From positions 587,225 through 651,224 of the forward strand of contig VCMS01000005.1 of NCBI GenBank assembly GCA_022539475.1: a DNA stretch of 64,000 bases, in the 5' to 3' direction. The first letter of the stretch is position 1; every line of letters starts with the position of its first letter. The DNA is from Gracilaria domingensis (taxonomy: Eukaryota; Rhodophyta; Florideophyceae; Gracilariales; Gracilariaceae). The notes beneath the pieces are model-generated. The model saw only the letters and a list, made by a program, of their open reading frames with translations. It did no database searches and was not told the DNA's origin. The translations under genes and the position numbers were made by a program. Positions 10,570 through 19,410 of this stretch are shown piece by piece.

Positions 10570-10856
10570 TTCGTTTTTAGCTTCTTAGCGAGAGAAAACT
10601 AATTATAGATAGTTCTACTTTACCCCTACATTTGGGGGCTATTATCAGCACTAGAGAGAGAGAGAGATCAGCACTGGCGGGACAGCCAAACGAAGCTAAA
10701 TCATCCGCGCAGTACCTGATAAGACATAACTCACAGAACTTCTTGGCCTTTTTAAAGAGAGAGAACCTCCTCTGAGGCTCTACTGTAGTTTAGGAATAAG
10801 AAACTACTGTCTAAAATAAAAAAGAAGAAGAAGAAGATCAGCACTAAAGACGAAGA
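10570..10856 (+). mobile_element. Outer retroposon, interrupted by nested insertions
   Basis: The direct repeat atcaattgaa is at 10560-10569 and 10857-10866. The left part (10570-10652) is an inverted counterpart of 12100-12192: it shares cttcttagcgagagaaaact, a small foldback, a gggggct block and the terminal tatcagcacta. Its own 3' tail appears to resume at 10837 (atcagcactaaagacgaaga), so the material between (10653-10836) was inserted later. The string atcagcact occurs three times (10643, 10667, 10837), consistent with two successive insertions at the same target: one leaving only a GA-repeat tail (10653-10666), the other the 158-bp element. Confidence 0.65.
10676..10834 (+). mobile_element. 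158-bp retroposon, copy A (GAA tail, 11-bp target-site duplication)
   Basis: This segment is flanked by the direct repeat agatcagcact (10665-10675 and 10835-10845). It reads ggcgggacagcc at the 5' end and ends in an A-rich run followed by GAA units. The whole element is present again in inverted orientation at 63258-63418, with roughly nine of ten bases identical by eye. A short stem-loop (tagttt / aaacta) lies about 30 bases before the tail. It has no coding capacity. A SINE or a heavily 5'-truncated LINE 3' end is the likely nature. Confidence 0.75.
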
Positions 10857-11288
10857 ATCAATTGAAATGGGATGCTCTAATTCAAATCCCTCGTGACTCA
10901 CGAGTTGTGAGTTTAAGATTGACGACTGGGTTTTGAATGGTTCAATGAATACTAATGCCTAGAATTATGACAGAGTCTTTACAGCATGACAACAGCAACC
11001 TTCTGTTCTTCAAAGTAGCTCCCTTCCCAGAAATGAAGTAAGGATATTGTCGCGAAACTGCCTTCTTCTGCTTCTTCTCAAGACAAATGAACTTCTTTGC
11101 GATTGTGAGAACGTCTCAATAACAGTAATGACTTTAGTACGACGCATAAAAGCTACAATTGTTCTGTATGACTCAAGGGGAAAGGGCGGAAAGTTCCGCT
11201 CTCTGACGTTCAACAGCAGAGAAGGCATTAAACTTGAGAGTCTCGTCGTGTAGAATGCGTTGAAGGAAAGCCTGGTTGAAGGGTAGTC

Positions 11289-12067
11289 GTGACCCGGAAT
11301 GTCGTTAAACTCTTCCCGGCGATTGGCGCACCGATCGCCGTCTCGGACTCGGGATGTCCTAAAACTCGCATGGGCGCTCGGCGCACCGTGCGCCTCTCCG
11401 GACTTGGGAAGTCGCAAAACTCGTCCAAGCGATCGGTCCGCTTGCCGATCGTCATTGCGGACCTCGGTGGAACGTCGGTAAAAGACCCCCAACTAGCTGC
11501 GCGCAAGCAGTAGGCTACGAGCCGATCATCAGAAGAAGATCCTGCCACCGTTTCCCTGACTTTTCCCCCACACGGAAAGAGCTCCAACGGAGACATTCGT
11601 TTGACTGGGGGTTTTCCAGGGTTTTTGTCGGAGGGTTTACGCTGGGATCGGAGAACGTTGGGAAGTTACGAGCTGGTTTTTTTCGTCTAACATCGCCGAC
11701 GAAATGAGGGTTGGACGAAAGGTATGTTGCCATGGTCTCTTGGCGGCACGACGTCGTGAGCGCCTTGTCGTGGTGTGCCCCTTAGCCGGTAACCTCGAGA
11801 GGATGAATGAAGAGGTACTTAGAAGGACAGGATATGAACAGGTAGAATCACCGGTGACGAAATGCTATGGCGGACGAGAAGACCTCAGAGATCTAATGCT
11901 TTCTTAGAATAACTATCATCTGCTCAACGTTCGTAACGCGGCTACATACCTGTAGTCGTCTGTGGCTACATTTTGACGAAAGCCTTATAGGTTGTAGGGG
12001 GTTCTTAGCAAACCCCACACGTTACGCATAATTGGCGTAACGTGCTCATACTAAAGAAGAAGAAGAA
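11289..12067 (+). mobile_element. About 780-bp retroposon with tandem 5' units and GAA tail
   Basis: The direct repeat gaagggtagtc is at 11278-11288 and 12068-12078. The segment between begins with three to four tandem units of about 56 bp, carries a region without a convincing reading frame, and ends with a 10-bp perfect stem (12018-12027 with 12035-12044), then gtgctcatactaaag and a GAA run. It interrupts the WD40 pseudogene. Tandem 5' units with a simple-repeat 3' tail and a target-site duplication fit a non-LTR retroposon, possibly non-autonomous. No reverse transcriptase was recognised. Confidence 0.6.
11295..11480 (+). repeat. Tandem repeat, about 56-bp unit, each with an internal foldback
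   Basis: Units start at 11295, 11351, 11406 and (partial) 11466, each opening with a gggatgtcg-like block and aaaactc. Each holds an imperfect palindrome, e.g. ggcgattggcgcaccgatcgcc near 11318-11339. The units are diverged but clearly related. They sit at the 5' end of the 780-bp retroposon. Confidence 0.75.
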
Positions 12068-12099
12068 GAAGGGTAGTCATCTCTTTCAACCATTGCATC

Positions 12100-12192
12100 T
12101 TCTTCTTTCTTTAATGCTGACAACAGCCCCCAACTACAAGGCTAAAGTAAAACTATCTGCAGATAGTTTTCTCTCGCTAAGAAAGTATGGTT
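12100..12192 (-). mobile_element. Short retroposon with foldback, reverse orientation
   Basis: It is flanked by accattgcatc (12089-12099) and accatcgcatc (12193-12203), an 11-bp duplication with one mismatch. Read on the reverse strand it runs cttagcgagag, a perfect 22-bp palindrome aaaactatctgcagatagtttt (12149-12170), a gggggctgttgtcagc block, then attaaagaaagaagaag. It is the same family as 10570-10652, 10337-10378 and 13161-13241. Confidence 0.65.
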
Positions 12193-13160
12193 ACCATCGC
12201 ATCAAAATGACACCGTTTCTTTTTGATGTTGATCTAGGCCAGACCCTTGACGTCTTTCCCTTGGATTTTTGACCTTTCAGGATTCAACGTGTCTACCAGT
12301 TTCTTGTTCCTAGACGCTAAACAAAGCGTTCAGGGCTAGACGCGTCAGGTTCTTCTTAGGCAAGACATTGCGTTGGTCTGTACAGTTTTTTTTAAGGATC
12401 TATCACCAATATGTGGGCAGACTCGTCGATTTTAAACGAGTGTTTCAGTTAGACACTATCTGAAGGGCATGAAACTCAATTGGGGAACGTGAAGCGGTCT
12501 CCTTTATATCCTCATATTCTTCCATCATGCGATAGGGATGGATGAGTGTTCCTTTTTCTGACTTCCTCGTTCTGGTCACGGGAGATAGACAGACAGACAC
12601 AGAGTGAGGGAGAGATTTTCATATCGGTCGCAGGTTGGATGGTGAAACGGGCTATACATGGTATTGCATACAGTAGTGGGATACCTCATATGTCAAGGAT
12701 ACGACGTCGAGCACAACGATTTCCACAAGACGATGAGTCTCCACCACTTGGTTCAGGCTATGATTTAGCGCCAGCCTGGCGCCGCCAGGATATTCATTGT
12801 CAACACTATCACACAAAAACGCATCAAGGTTCAGGCTTAGGCACTGTTATTAGAGCGACTCCAATACAGAGATTCCTTTTCATTTGATGCCACCTAGGTG
12901 AATAACGCAGGCCCAGCGATGTCATTCTATGTATGGGACATCATCACTGGCAGACTGATCTACGAGGGTTGTGATTTCTCAACTTGTCGCCCACTTGGGA
13001 AGACGCATGCGACGACCATGCGTGCAAATGGCCCGGAAGGAATCCGTATTAGATGAGCAGAGAGCCAGAGATATCGCGAGGGCACAGGTGATCCGCCTTC
13101 TCGCGGTGTGCCTGACATTCTTTTGAGACAGCGAAACGAATCGCTTCAGGTCTCTTCTCT

Positions 13161-13241
13161 CTTTAATGGGGGCAACAACCTCTAATTCCTTAGATTGGTG
13201 TAAAACTTTCGCTAGAAAGAAAGTTTTCTCTCTTTCGAAAG
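13161..13241 (-). repeat. Third, diverged copy of the foldback retroposon family
   Basis: On the reverse strand the order is again a foldback (aaaactttcgctag and its counterpart), a gaggttgttgccccc block, then attaaagagagaagag. A clear target-site duplication was not found. It lies inside the roughly 580-bp insertion that splits the last part of the WD40 pseudogene. Confidence 0.55.
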
Positions 13242-13465
13242 GCCAGCAATCGATCTGGATTTTGTCGGTTCGGGTCTCCAAAGGAAGCCAACACTGTACC
13301 AAAAAATGGCTGCCTTCCTGGCGAGAGACCGCTTCTTTGAAGATCACTCTGCACTTCGTGTGACCATAATAGAGGGAGAGAGAGATTTTACGATCGACAG
13401 TGGCCATGACCGGAATGCCAGGTCCGTCATGGTCAAGCGTAAAGTTTTCGCCATAAAACTTACAC

Positions 13466-13502
13466 TGGAGGAAAGTCCTGCCCGAAGACGGACTTTCCTC
13501 CA
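13466..13502. repeat. Perfect 13-bp inverted repeat
   Basis: Arms tggaggaaagtcc (13466-13478) and its complement (13490-13502) surround an 11-base loop. A second, imperfect foldback (ccatgaccgga ... tccgtcatgg) lies just upstream near 13405-13432. Both are within the insertion that splits the WD40 pseudogene, so the insert itself may be a foldback element. Confidence 0.6.
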
Positions 13503-14110
13503 ATGTTGTCATGACGCCGTGGAGCATGATGAATTTCACACAAGGCACAGTGATGGAGTGGTATGTGCGTTCGCTGTCACGAAGTGGTTGGCGGGGAGAT
13601 TCTAGAAGCACCTTAGAGATTAGAGCCTGCGTAACTGAAGTCGCCTTCTCCCGGCATGTGGAAGGCGATAAGAATCTACGAGTTATTGATATGAAGAAAG
13701 CTAGTGATATCATATGGTAGTCGGTGGAGAAGTTTCTACGTTGATGTGCAAACGCACCCACTTGACGAGAAAGAGAACGCCCTTCAATGTCTATCACAAC
13801 CTTTGGACAAAGCAAAGAGTACGACTGCTCTGGTAGGTTACTTCCGGCCGGTAAACGTCGCGCTCGAGAAGGCGATGAATTGCAACAAAAGCGGTACCAA
13901 AAGAAAGATTATTGTATGTTGAAGTAAGGGTTTCTAGACGGAGCAGTATGAAAACCGCTTGTGAAAAGGTTGTAGTTTGTTGGGGGAACGTGAAGAATAA
14001 AAGGACGAAAGAAAAATCATAGGGAGCGAGTATTGCGGGCCGTACAAGGAAAGGACAAAGCGATACGAGTAAAGACACAAACACAAATACACAAAGGGCG
14101 CACTCACACG

Positions 14111-14936
14111 CTAACAACACTTAGCCTTTTCAGTCTTTGCCTCGTCGGTGGGTGGATTAATGACAATGGTTTGCGTAGCGTTTGGTGCAAAGTTGCCACC
14201 AGCTCCTTTTTCTAACACCTTCTTGGATCCAAGTCGATAAATCTCGGACAGAATAGATCGAAAGGCTTCTTCGACATTATTGTTATCCAACGCAGAAGTC
14301 TCTATAAAACTCAATCCGTTACTCTGCGAAAATGAGGAGGCTTCATCAGTGGTGACGGCCTTTAAATGCTGCAAATCACTCTTGTTACCAACAAGCATGA
14401 TTACAATGTTGGCGTCGGCATGATCTTTCAATTCCTTGAGCCAGCGCTGCACGTTCTCGAAGGAGTCCTTCTTGGTGATGTCGTACACAAGAAGGGCGCC
14501 CACAGCGCCGCGGTAGTACGCAGACGTAATGGCCCTGTAACGCTCTTGGCCAGCCGTGTCCCAGATTTGGGCCTTGATGATCTTGCCCTCGCATTGAATT
14601 GAACGCGTGGCAAACTCGACGCCTATGGTAGACTTTGATTCAAGACTGAACTCGTTTCGAGTGAAACGACTGAGCAAATTGGACTTGCTGCGAAATAGAG
14701 AACGCACGTTCGTAGCGGTTAGCAAACGCGGCGAGCGATACGAAGCTTCGACGGAGGATGGGAAACTTACCCAACGCCGGCATCTCCGATAAGCACGACC
14801 TTGAAAAGGTAGTCTGATGAGCAAGACGCGAATGAGGTAACGCCCTGAATGTAAGCACACGGCAAGCAGCTCAGCACGGCACGACGCAGCGGAGGACGAT
14901 GGGGTACGTACCGTATTCATCGTCCGAACGCGCCAT
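14111..14936 (-). CDS. RAB11: Rab11-type small GTPase (three exons)
   Basis: Small GTPase of recycling-endosome and trans-Golgi traffic. Exons on the reverse strand are 14936-14912, 14813-14771 and 14687-14111, giving 214 residues. Introns of 98 and 83 nt both have GT-AG ends (gtacgt, gtaagt). The joined N-terminus is [19 protein letters not shown] followed by the P-loop GDAGVGKS, which is diagnostic for Rab11 (DEYDYLFK). Also present are switch [39 protein letters not shown] and the C-terminal double-Cys prenylation signal KAKCC. Intron 1 falls within codon Asp9, intron 2 within the last Gly of GVG before Lys-Ser. It sits head to head with a second Rab11 gene 501 bp away whose introns are in different positions. 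Exon joins are inferred from splice sites and the family pattern. Confidence 0.92.
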
Positions 14937-15437
14937 AACTGGTGGGGAAGCGGCGCAGCCACCAAGCGACACAAGTACGTACGAACAAACGAGCGCGGAG
15001 TTGAGCGGAAGCGCGCCTCAACTCACCGCCCCGGGGATGCTGTCAACACGCACGCGGTGATACAGCGCGCGCAGCGCCAGGCGAAGCAAAGGCGCGAATG
15101 CAAACGCGCGAACGAATCAGATAACCTTCCACGCACAGGCGCAAAACCGAACGCCACGCGGGAAGCGTGGCAGCGCCACCTGTCCACGTGCGCGGGGGAC
15201 AGTGGCAGCGCCACGCGGTGCCAATACGAATGACCGTGGCGCACGCGGCGTAGCGCCGTCTGCGTCGCGCGGCGCCAATTGATTTACGCTCGCGCTTGAG
15301 GGCCTCGGCGAGACACACCGCGACTGCGAGCGCCCGCAGCGTACAACTTTGCTTGCACCCCCGCCGCGCCCGCGTCTGTTTGCTGCTGCTGCGCTTGCGC
15401 GTCTTGACTCGCCTGGCTTGCCTCACTCGTGTTCGAC
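14937..15437. promoter_or_regulatory. Shared upstream region of the two Rab11 genes
   Basis: 501 bp between two divergent start codons, strongly GC-rich, with an inverted repeat of gtggcagcgccac type (around 15166-15217: ggcagcgccacctgtccacgtg and gacagtggcagcgccac). No TATA-like box was seen. It must serve both genes. Confidence 0.5.
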
Positions 15438-16295
15438 ATGGCTCGCAATGAGGACGAGTACGACTACCTCTTCAAAAGTAAGCAAATCCGTCTTCCGCCT
15501 GTCTTCCGCCCCCGCTGCGCGCTGCTACCTCATGTTTCTCACACTGCGTTTCTCCTACGTCACTCTGTCTAGTCGTGCTGATTGGGGACAGCGGAGTGGG
15601 CAAGAGTAACCTACTACTCCGATTCACAAGAAATGAGGTCGATTTGAACTCAAAGACCACCATTGGCGTCGAGTTTGCTACGCGCTCCGTCCCTATCCAG
15701 GGCAAGACCATTAAGGCTCAAATATGGGATACAGGTAAGCCTCTCTCACATCCACCACGCTTGAGCCGCGCGCCCGTCAACCCCGCTCAAGTCGCTCACA
15801 TTCGTTTGTCCCGCCGTCACCCACAACCGTGCTCGTATTTACAACGCAGCTGGTCAGGAGCGCTATCGCGCGATCACCTCGGCCTACTATAGAGGCGCCG
15901 TTGGCGCATTACTCGTGTACGACATCACCAAGAAGAACACTTTCGAAAGCGTCCCGCGCTGGCTCAAAGAGCTCAAGGATCACGCCGATTCGAAGATTGT
16001 CGTCATGCTGGTAGGAAACAAATGTGACCTTAAGAACGAACGCCAGGTAACTATTGACGAAGGAACCGATGCCGCTGCCAAGTTCGGGTTAAGCTTCTTG
16101 GAAACCTCTGCCTTGGATGCTACAAATGTTGATGAAAGCTTTAAACAGGTGTTGGAACAAATTCATAACATTACTACATCTAACGTTGTATCTGGCGCTA
16201 TCGGCGAACAGTCACCTGATCCAAACGGCGAACCCATAAAACTGGAGGCACTACCATCGAGGAAGGGTCCCGCTAAAAGTAGCAAGTGTTGCTAG
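15438..16295 (+). CDS. RAB11: Rab11-type small GTPase, second paralog (three exons)
   Basis: Exons 15438-15477, 15573-15734 and 15850-16295 give a 215-residue Rab11. The introns of 95 and 115 nt have gtaagc donors and tctag / cgcag acceptors. The joined protein opens [18 protein letters not shown], with P-loop [48 protein letters not shown] and the C-terminal KSSKCC prenylation signal. Intron 1 follows the DYLFK lysine and intron 2 splits the Ala of DTAG, so neither coincides with the introns of the neighbouring paralog. The near identity from the P-loop to the SA motif with the other copy indicates a duplication. Two active Rab11 copies may divide endosomal and post-Golgi roles; that is inference. 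Confidence 0.92.
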
Positions 16296-16611
16296 GGCTA
16301 GCTTTGTTTCGCTCGCGAGCTGTAAAAAAGTAGATCCAACTCCTAATCCTGTACACTCAAACAAACATTCATCGTCCCTCTGCTAAACTTTAAACTATGA
16401 CAAGTCGCGCGGGAATGTCGTGAGCGAGTGTTTTAAACAACAGAGTCTTGATATCTTCAGCTTGCCACGTGCTCAGCAGCCTGTCCAATTCCACGTGCGT
16501 TTTTGCTATTTGGAAACCTCTTGTCAAGCACACATTCTTGAGAGTGGAGTTGAACCGAGTAAACGGGTGAGATGCCCGGCCTCCCAGCTCGCAGGAGCAA
16601 ATCACCGAGCC

Positions 16612-17544
16612 ATGCCATGCATCGCTGCCTACGCCTCAGTCACCATCCCCACTATGTTCCGCGCAAGCATTTCTCACCTGCGACCATCCCGTCAAACACT
16701 ACGACCTAGAAGTCCGCACTCGAGGGTCAACCCAGATGCATCTTTGCGGAAGCGCGTTTTGTCCTGTGTCCAGTCGAGATCGCAGACAAACGACACATTA
16801 GTATCTCAACCAGAGTCAAATGCCATACCAGTGCAAAAGCCATGCAGATTGTTTGATCTGCGCGGCTTGCCGATTTCGTACAGCGATGGATGGGAATTAC
16901 AGCATACTCTTGTGGACGGAATGAAAGGCGATGCGGACGAGCCTGACGCTCTTGTTTTACTGGAGCATGAACCGGTCTATACTTTGGGTACCGCTAGTAC
17001 GACAGACAACGTTCTTTTTGACGGTGAAGAGCTGCGTCGCGGCCAGGTCAAAAACCGTGATGGTAATGACTCAGCACCGTTGCTCGTTCGTACAGAACGT
17101 GGTGGGGAAGTTACGTATCACGGACCGGGGCAATTAGTAGCATATCCAATCCTGAATCTCAACCGACATAAGAAGGACCTGCACTGGTACTTACGCGCGT
17201 TGGAAGGAACTGTAATAGACATGTTACAGCGCTTTTACGGATTGGATGCTGGGAGAAAGGATGGACTTTCTGGCGTCTGGGTTGGCGATGACAAGGTGTG
17301 CGCGGTGGGGTTGAAGGTGTCCAAGTGGATCACCATGCACGGGTTGGCACTTAACGTCTGTACTGATCTGAAACCTTTTGAACGAATTATTCCTTGTGGC
17401 GTGACGGAGCATGGAGTGTCATCAATTCACATGCTGGTGAACGACGAGCAAACGGTGACGATGGAGCGAGCGCGCTTGCAACTGATAGACAGTTTTGAAC
17501 GAACATTCGGTCCGTATCAAATGATACAAACGCGCGAATTGTAA
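16612..17544 (+). CDS. lipB: Octanoyl-ACP:protein octanoyltransferase (LipB)
   Basis: Transfers octanoate from acyl carrier protein to the lipoyl domains of 2-oxoacid dehydrogenases and glycine cleavage H protein, the first step of lipoate synthesis. The 310-residue protein has a basic, Ser-rich N-terminal extension of about 70 residues (possibly MPCIAAYASVTIPTMFRASI) typical of an organelle-targeting peptide. The LipB signature RGGEVTYHGPGQLVAYPI starts at residue 163. The catalytic Lys is in VGLKVSKW and the catalytic Cys is residue 262 in IIPCGV. The ATG at 16612 was chosen because the frame further upstream lacks an ATG; an ATG at 16654 is an alternative. Mitochondrion or plastid cannot be told apart from sequence. 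It is convergent with the small plastid gene at 17573. Confidence 0.9.
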   Translation: MPCIAAYASVTIPTMFRASISHLRPSRQTLRPRSPHSRVNPDASLRKRVLSCVQSRSQTNDTLVSQPESNAIPVQKPCRLFDLRGLPISYSDGWELQHTLVDGMKGDADEPDALVLLEHEPVYTLGTASTTDNVLFDGEELRRGQVKNRDGNDSAPLLVRTERGGEVTYHGPGQLVAYPILNLNRHKKDLHWYLRALEGTVIDMLQRFYGLDAGRKDGLSGVWVGDDKVCAVGLKVSKWITMHGLALNVCTDLKPFERIIPCGVTEHGVSSIHMLVNDEQTVTMERARLQLIDSFERTFGPYQMIQTREL

Positions 17545-17572
17545 TACAAAAGTGAACAGAGATGGAGCATTT

Positions 17573-18025
17573 CTAATCTTCAAACAAGCCTCCCGTTGGA
17601 ATAACACCCGTGGCAACCCCCCACGCCAGGATAATCAAAGGCGTCAACAAAGTAATGGCGCCAATGATAAGCCAAACATCCACTCTGCCCTGATTCTGCT
17701 CTGCCCAAGCGTCAGCAAAGCCCTTTGACTTTTGAATAGCTGCAGCCTTCGTAACCTTCTTTTCCCTCACTCCCCGCCGAGGTCCCATACCCTCACCGAC
17801 CTCCGGCGCGCCTACCATATCGCCCGCTCGTGCGTCTGCAAACACTTCACGCCCGACATCCGCCTTGTTGCGCACCAACTTGCGCTTGGAGCTCGGGTTG
17901 TTGGTTACTGGCAACTTCTTCGCAGCTGGCGGTTGCTCGGGTGAATCTTCTGACATGCGCAGCTCGCAGACGGCCGCTCGTCGGCCGCGACGGGAGAGCG
18001 GGGGCGGTGTGGTAATGAACGCCAT
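17573..18025 (-). CDS. Small plastid-targeted protein with one C-terminal membrane segment
   Basis: A 150-residue protein I do not recognise. The start at 18025 (MAFITTPPPLSRRGRR) gives a red-algal style transit peptide with an early Phe; an in-frame ATG at 18037 adds four residues. The middle is basic and hydrophilic. The last 40 residues contain one hydrophobic span (VWLIIGAITLLTPLIILAWG) ending VATGVIPTGGLFED, a compact arrangement seen in small thylakoid membrane proteins. It is divergent, by 363 bp, from the TPM-domain thylakoid gene, and two plastid genes follow, so a photosynthetic role is plausible but not shown. The tail may be conserved in cyanobacteria; that needs a search. Confidence 0.7.
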   Translation of the reverse strand: MAFITTPPPLSRRGRRAAVCELRMSEDSPEQPPAAKKLPVTNNPSSKRKLVRNKADVGREVFADARAGDMVGAPEVGEGMGPRRGVREKKVTKAAAIQKSKGFADAWAEQNQGRVDVWLIIGAITLLTPLIILAWGVATGVIPTGGLFED

Positions 18026-18388
18026 GCTGAAGCGCATCGTGAGTCAAATGAGGACGATGAGGGCGATGTGGCGCGATTAAGGATGATGCGGATGCGGTTG
18101 CGATGCATCCGTCGCGCAGAGCGGCTCTCGATGGGGTGTGAGGCTCGGCTATTGCAAAAAATGCAGCTCAAGTTGCAGTCGTTGCAGTGTGCGGTCCGCG
18201 CGTCGCCAAGTGCGCAAATCAGCGCGACGCAGGTCTGCAATCTCCGAAAATCGTGCCACCAAGGTTTGGAGACCAACCACGTTGGTCGAGCCCCTGCTTC
18301 GTCTCCTCGTCACGACACTGCCGCGCCGCATGCCTTCTCCTTGGCTCATTTTCCGAGGCACATTGTACGAAGAGAGGTCTTTTGCGTG
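18026..18388. promoter_or_regulatory. Divergent upstream region between two plastid-protein genes
   Basis: 363 bp between the starts at 18025 (reverse) and 18389 (forward). A forward frame is open across it from 18068, but it is Arg-rich and lacks a targeting look, while the ATG at 18389 begins a proper transit peptide. No TATA box was seen. Confidence 0.4.
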
Positions 18389-19231
18389 ATGAATGCGGCG
18401 TTCATCAACGCCCCGCTGCCTGTTCACACGAGTCGTCACTCGCTGGTGAGTCGACGCACAACGCGATGTGTTTCCCGTCGATACGTCGCGATGAACGCGC
18501 GGCAAGGGCAAGACATGGTGCAGTACGCGCGCGAACGCGCTCAGGCTGATTTGATGCTGGTACAGAGCTTGATGAGCAATGTGAAAACCGGCATGTTAAG
18601 CGCAGTAGCAATCGGTGCAATAGCAACATCATGCCTGCTGCCGGCGTGGGCAGACATACCGAGCTTCAAACCAGACGCTCTACTAGTCGATGACGCTGGA
18701 CTGATACAAAAGGGAAGTGAGGAATTATTCACGAAGGCCATGACTAACATTCGCGACAAACAAGGATACACAGTGCGCTTCGCCATGGTGAAGAGCATAC
18801 CGTACGGAGAAACGCCCGATGAATTCGCGTCAGAATTGGCCGAACAATGGCAACTGGAAGGAAACGACGTTTTATTCGTGGCAAGCCCCAAACTAGCAAG
18901 GGCTGGCGTTTTCGTGGGAGACAAGGCGAGCTCCAGATTGACGAAGGAGATTGCGGAAAGCGTGGCAAACGATACGTTTGCGGTGGCGGCAGGCGAGGAA
19001 CGCTACGGTAGCGCCGTTTTGGACGTAAGCAACCGTCTGATCCCAGTGCTCAGTGGCGAGGAGGACCCTGGCCCGCCGGAAGTTAAGATCAGAGAAGTAG
19101 TTCAGACGTACAAGACCAAGGCCGAGACTAAGAACGACCGTACCAAGTACATAGCCGTCGTGGTTGTGGTGCTGGTCATCAGCTTCGTAGCGCCGTTGCT
19201 TCAGACGTATTGGTATGTGCGCGACGATTGA
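18389..19231 (+). CDS. TPM-domain thylakoid protein (TLP18.3/Psb32 family)
   Basis: A 280-residue protein of the TPM family, whose plant member TLP18.3 acts in the photosystem II repair cycle. The start MNAAFINAPLPVH has the early Phe of a red-algal transit peptide. Residues 66-88 form a hydrophobic thylakoid-transfer segment ending with the cleavage-type motif AWA before Asp89, so the TPM domain (about 95-235, containing LLVDDAGLIQKGSEELF, EWQ-like AEQWQLEGNDVLF and GVFVGDKAS) should be lumenal. A single C-terminal membrane span (IAVVVVVLVISFVAPLLQ) follows, as in the Psb32-type architecture. The next gene, DVR, is on the same strand 180 bp downstream. Family call is good; exact role is inferred from homologs. 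Confidence 0.82.
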   Translation: MNAAFINAPLPVHTSRHSLVSRRTTRCVSRRYVAMNARQGQDMVQYARERAQADLMLVQSLMSNVKTGMLSAVAIGAIATSCLLPAWADIPSFKPDALLVDDAGLIQKGSEELFTKAMTNIRDKQGYTVRFAMVKSIPYGETPDEFASELAEQWQLEGNDVLFVASPKLARAGVFVGDKASSRLTKEIAESVANDTFAVAAGEERYGSAVLDVSNRLIPVLSGEEDPGPPEVKIREVVQTYKTKAETKNDRTKYIAVVVVVLVISFVAPLLQTYWYVRDD

Positions 19232-19410
19232 CAACTTACCTTGCGTCCTTTTGTAAAAGTTTGCCTCGCCACGTGGCGCGCTGCGTCGAGCTCCGTGCAT
19301 CGCCGCAGATCAGCCACTCTCGTCCTCAGACTGTCCAACCGTCGCCATCTCTGCGTGGCGAGTCCACTCGCACACCTCTGTCCTCAGTTCTCGACCGTGA
19401 CGCTGCGGAC

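Larger units (their letters stand above)
11150..13810 (+). pseudogene. Decayed duplicate of the ERCC8-like WD40 gene
   Basis: Fragments of the gene at 8845-10188 reappear in order. An ATIVLYDSRGKGGKFRSL reading near 11153 matches the region with ATVLEGSRDLRLL. Base-level similarity resumes near 12205 (ctttttgatgtt, counterpart 9506), continues at 12705-12765 (cgtcgag, gagactccac-like) and 12880-12975 (tttgatgccaccta, tatgggacatcatcactggcag; counterpart 9825-9900). The last parts lie at 13040 (caaatggcccggaagg) and 13650-13810 (LRVIDMKK and THPLDEKE, matching LEIIDVQD and LHPLEEEV). Stops and frameshifts break the frame throughout, and three insertions interrupt it (11289-12067, 12100-12192 and roughly 13060-13640). 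It cannot encode an intact protein. Confidence 0.7.

Noticed and set aside
18068-18388. N-terminal extension of the TPM-domain protein
   Set aside because: The upstream codons give an Arg/Cys/Ser-rich sequence without targeting character, whereas MNAAFI at 18389 begins a typical bipartite transit peptide.
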